Made by a program: the position numbers and the translations under genes. This document shows, piece by piece, positions 60,788 through 64,000 of a stretch of 64,000 nucleotides of DNA (positions are counted from its first letter, which is position 1; each line of letters opens with the position of its first letter). The notes under the pieces are model-generated. The model was given only the letters and a program-made list of their open reading frames with translations. It did not search any database and had not been told where the DNA came from. The DNA comes from Neckera pumila (taxonomy: Eukaryota > Streptophyta > Bryopsida > Hypnales > Neckeraceae): assembly GCA_963969595.1 (NCBI GenBank), contig OZ018416.1, forward strand, positions 3,984,065 to 4,048,064, in the 5' to 3' direction.

Positions 60788-61140
60788 TAGTAGGGCTCAT
60801 TTTCTGCCTCGGTGGTCGGGTTCGTATTGCATGTGCGTCGGTAGTAGGGCTCATTTTCTGCCTCGGTGGTGGGGTTCATATTGCATGAGCCTCGGTAGTA
60901 GGGCTCATTTTCTGCCTCGGTGGTAGGGTTCGTATTGCATGTGCCTCGGTAGTAGGGCTCATTTTCTGCCTCGGTGGTGGGGTTCGTATTGCATGAGCCT
61001 CGGTAGTAGGGCTCATTTTCTGCCTCGGTGGTGGGGGTCGTATTGCATGAGCCTCGGTAGTAGGGCTCATTTTCTGCCTCGGTGGTGGGGGTCGTATTGC
61101 ATGTGCCTCGGTAGTAGGGATATTCAAACCATGAGCGGCT
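60788..61140. repeat. 54-bp minisatellite, six units plus partial units
   Basis: TAGTAGGGCTCATTTTCTGC begins each unit at 60788, 60842, 60896, 60950, 61004 and 61058. A seventh begins at 61112 and degenerates. Each unit contains two similar halves starting CCTCGGTAGTAGGG and CCTCGGTGGTGGGG. Open frames read through it on both strands are products of the period being a multiple of three. It ends about 90 bp before the TATA box of the next gene. Confidence 0.9.
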
Positions 61141-61202
61141 CGGTAGTAGGGATGAGACCATGGATCGCCTCGATAGTAAGGAATTTCAGGTCACTACTGC
61201 AG

Positions 61203-61209
61203 TATAAAA
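61203..61209 (+). promoter_or_regulatory. TATA box of the AP2-like gene
   Basis: TATAAAA stands about 117 bp before the first ATG, with a pyrimidine-rich leader after it. The distance and composition fit a plant core promoter. Confidence 0.6.
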
Positions 61210-61319
61210 ACCTACCTCGCCTCTTCCCAAATCACTTGCTCATCAATCTCTTCAGTTTGCTCTCTTTTCGTTGAACTTGGTGCTGTTGTGTTTGGAGGTG
61301 GAAGGCTAGCAAACTCTCC

Positions 61320-64000
61320 ATGGCCATGTGAGTACAGGTTGTACATCCCCTTCTGAATTTGGCTTGTTCTTTGTAACCTTGTGCTCTAATTCATCTGTCT
61401 GCTCATTGCGCGCAACTGGTTGCCGGATCGCCACAATTACCTGGCTGAAAGACGACAAAAGGATCGAGTACTACTTATAAAACCTTGTGTCAGAGTCCTC
61501 TTTCCAGCTCCAGATCCTCTGATTTGGGAGAAGGATCGATGTGCATTCTTTTTATGTTGCAATCTGTTTGCAATGTAATGGAGCTTGACAGCCTTGACTA
61601 GGCTTTGTGTCATGTTTTAATTTTCTTTTTACCTTAGTTAAAACAGGATTGAGGCACTGTCATGATGTTATATATAGTTCGATCGGAATCGCGAAGCTGT
61701 ACTTGGGATGTACTTTTGCTAAAGAGCCATTTTGTTGTCAATGATTTGTGCATCTCCTTATTGCAAACGGATCGATGTTTATGTGTTCTATTATTTTTTC
61801 ATGAGTCTTACCGTTCAAAGCCTCCAGCAATTGAAAGCTCAGTTCCACCTCAGGGTTAAGCAATTGCGTCCAGTTTTTTTAGAGCATTTTACTACTCACG
61901 ATTGTTTAGTCGACTTGCTTTTTGTGTAGGTCAGACTGAATCTTCATCTCTGTGATTAGATCATTGCACAATCGTGTGAACATTCCGTAGTCCTTGCTGA
62001 CTTTTTCGCAAGCAGGGAACGTTTACTGAACGAAAAGATGTCTGGGAGCAAAAGGAAAGGGCTGCCGCTGCATTCGAATTTCATCCGCCTTTTCGGCCTG
62101 GAGGTGCGTACTTGGCTGTCTTGATTGTGATTGTTTGTCAAGCCTAACGTCTAGAAGCACCAGTTAGACTTGAAAGAAGAATTAAGCATTGGAATTAAGC
62201 CTTTTATCCTTAAGCATAATTCAAATAAACTTTAGGGTGAGCTTCTTTGCGGAGGGAGATGATTTCTGGTTCCCGGATTGCCATTCTCGGTTTTGAGTGT
62301 TGCTTTTCTGGAAATTGGTGACCATGGCCAGATGCGTCCTCTTTGCTTTTCAGATCCGTCTACAATCAGGGACTAATTAAAGAAATGCTTGCTTTGTGAG
62401 TTTAGGTTATGAATGGCTTACCAGTCCGAGAGTTCTCCAATCTTGAATGACTGTAGAAAGCATTTGATCAGCCTTCAACAATGAAATATATATATAATAC
62501 CATACTACCAATTAGTTGCTAGTTTTCTGCACTAACAAATGGGTCGTGATGCCAGTAAGTTTCTAGCCAACAAACACATTTACCAGAGGATGCAGCCCTA
62601 ACTTAGTTGACCAATGACTGATATCTTGTACATATTACATTTCCCTATTAACAATCATGGTCATTCTATCTCCAAATCTGACTATGACGACGAAGATGAT
62701 GCATGTTTTAGTTCATCCAACTGATTTGTTTTGCCACAAGAATTGCAGATGTATCCAATTCTAACGGACACCACAGCAATGTCCATGGAAGTAATTGGAG
62801 ACCAGCCGATCCCAGCTGTGCTTGTGGTGAGTGGTCTGGAAGACAACAACGACCCACCTCAGTCACCGATACCGGGTCCGCCAAGGTCACTGAAGTACAA
62901 CATTCCTCCGTCGTCCTTCGCCTTAGATCCGGTACCTAAGAAACTGCTGCATGCTTCGTGGTTTGGGGTTTATGAATGGCTTACAATTCCAAGAACTCTA
63001 CAGTTTTGTGTAGATTTGTAGAATCATTTGATCAGCCTTAGCTTCAGCGATGAAACTCAATGCCTTGATTGAAAATAAGCTTTGCCAGGGTTTCAGGCGC
63101 TAGCTTGCTTCCAGTCCTGCAATTGCAAGCTTGAACATATTGAATTGAATTATGAAGACTGATTTCCTGCAGTACGTGAAAGAATATTGGTCCAATTTAA
63201 TCTAAAAGGCCGAGTTGTCATGCCCCTTCCTCTTCTATAATAGAAAGTTCTCCATAAACATGTCTTAACAACAACAGTCATTCACTAGTTTACTAGTTGC
63301 TACATAGTTACATGGTTCATGATCACAGATTTTAGTTTCTGGAAAGTGAGCACGAAAACCGGAGGATATTGATCTCTGGCCAATATCTTATATATGTCAC
63401 ATCAATTCTCCTTCTAATTATCATGATTAATCTGACGACTAAGCTGCTGCATATTGTATGTTTCTGATCATCACACTAATGGATTTGTTTTGTCATTGGA
63501 ACTTCAGTTACATCCCAAGCCGCAGAGGCGTGCACCTCCACCAACGGACACTACTGCAACGTCCATTGGTTTAGTTGCAGACCAGCCGATCCCAGCGGCG
63601 TCTGCAGTAAATGGTCCGCAAGACAGCGACAGCCCACCCCAGCCACTGAGAACGAACGCTCCTAGCCGGCACGTGCGTCGTCCTCATACAAATGGCTCGG
63701 CCCTCGATCCGAAAGCTCCTAGCCGGAGCGTGCGTCCTCGTAGGAATGGCTCGGCCCTCGATCCGAAAGCTCCTGGCCGGAGCGTGCGTCCTCGTAGAAA
63801 CGGCACGGCCCTCGATCCGAAAAGTGTCGGCGCATCTTTCCACAAAAAGAACAGGCTCTGGGAGTCCAACTTGTGGTACCCAAGCGTTTGCATCTCGGGC
63901 AGCTCAAGGAATGGCTTGCAGATCTTCCTGGGCTCCTATCTCACCAAACAAGAAGCCCAAGATGTACACGACAAGGCAGCACTCAAACTCTTACAGACCG
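61320..64000 (+). CDS. AP2-like domain protein, partial at window end
   Basis: Probably a nuclear DNA-binding protein; the product continues beyond the window. Proposed exons: 61320-61327 (8 coding bases, donor GTGAGT), 62016-62103 (joins in frame to give MAMERLLNEKMSGSKRKG and so on, donor GTGCGT), 62749-62931 (or ending at the alternative donor at 62826), and 63508 to the edge. Exons 3 and 4 both contain TDTTA, DQPIP and ALDP and are duplicates. Exon 4 then has three units ending NGSALDPK with a basic RSVRPRRNG core, a possible nuclear localisation or DNA-contact region. The last residues, RNGLQIFLGSYLTKQEAQ and DKAALKL, align with the second half of an AP2/ERF domain (LG.Y.T.EEA....D.AALKL). 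The first half of the domain is poorly conserved, so binding activity is uncertain. GC content is high compared with the surroundings. Confidence 0.6.
62390..63760 (+). repeat. Tandem duplication of an intron-exon unit within the AP2-like gene
   Basis: TATGAATGGCTTAC (62410 and 62970) and CATTTGATCAGCCTT (62461 and 63027) occur twice in the same order. So do GTTTCTxG-CCA-type blocks, TTTGTTTTG..A before an acceptor, and the exon block ACxGACACxACxGCAA. The unit is roughly 0.6-0.75 kb. Confidence 0.75.
63659..63823 (+). repeat. Three coding repeats of 54-57 bp in exon 4
   Basis: GCTCCTAGCCGG starts units at 63658, 63715 and, as GCTCCTGGCCGG, 63769. The encoded units are 19, 18 and 18 residues, each ending GSALDPK or GTALDPK. 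They keep the reading frame. Confidence 0.85.

Noticed and set aside
60772..61161. 129-codon repetitive frame on the minus strand (PTTEAENEPYYRG units)
   Set aside because: It is created by a 54-bp minisatellite whose period is a multiple of three. Other frames on both strands are open as well, and the array lies upstream of a plus-strand promoter.
63571..63907. Overlapping minus-strand frames opposite exon 4 of the AP2-like gene
   Set aside because: They are shadows of the coding repeats on the plus strand. The plus strand has the acceptor, frame continuity and domain match.

Overview
The window looks like repeat-choked nuclear DNA of a green plant. The case rests on three genes with a Dof-type zinc finger (C-x2-C-x21-C-x2-C in the best copy, a fold known from green plants and algae), an AP2-like domain at the right edge, GT-AG introns, TATA boxes followed by CT-rich leaders, and plant-style transposons (CACTA, LTR, LINE, many MITEs). 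Most of it is AT-rich; islands nearer 45-50% GC mark genes and one LTR. The species cannot be fixed from this sequence.

Layout. 1-13.3 kb: transposon relics only (a Ty3-type RNase H fragment, a gag fragment, CATTAGAG-type MITEs, a CACTA-type element holding a tRNA-like SINE head and a foldback). 14.6-22.8 kb and 25.7-39.6 kb: two copies of a large tandem segmental duplication, each with one Dof-like gene on the minus strand (16.7-17.8 kb and 31.4-33.3 kb); a short third fragment lies at 39.96-40.2 kb. 43.4-45.2 kb: a third Dof-like gene, plus strand, with the most canonical finger. 45.5-60.4 kb: nested transposons and a LINE relic. 60.8-64 kb: a 54-bp minisatellite, a TATA box, and a multi-exon gene with a duplicated intron-exon unit, basic repeats and the start of an AP2-like domain that runs off the window.

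The three Dof-like genes share one exon plan: untranslated first exon, 25-29 codon start exon, 52-56 codon finger exon, serine/threonine-rich exon and short last exon, all introns in phase 0. They would make proteins of only about 93-139 residues. Copy 1 has lost its downstream exons. All would be nuclear DNA-binding proteins; no target or pathway can be read from the sequence.

The most striking repeat signal is a set of more than a dozen non-autonomous elements of about 0.6-1.6 kb, most ending in TTAA-CCCCTAAAGG and its inverse. TTAA target duplications with C-rich ends resemble piggyBac or Kolobok transposons; no transposase was found. Several nested insertions can be checked against empty sites elsewhere in the same window.
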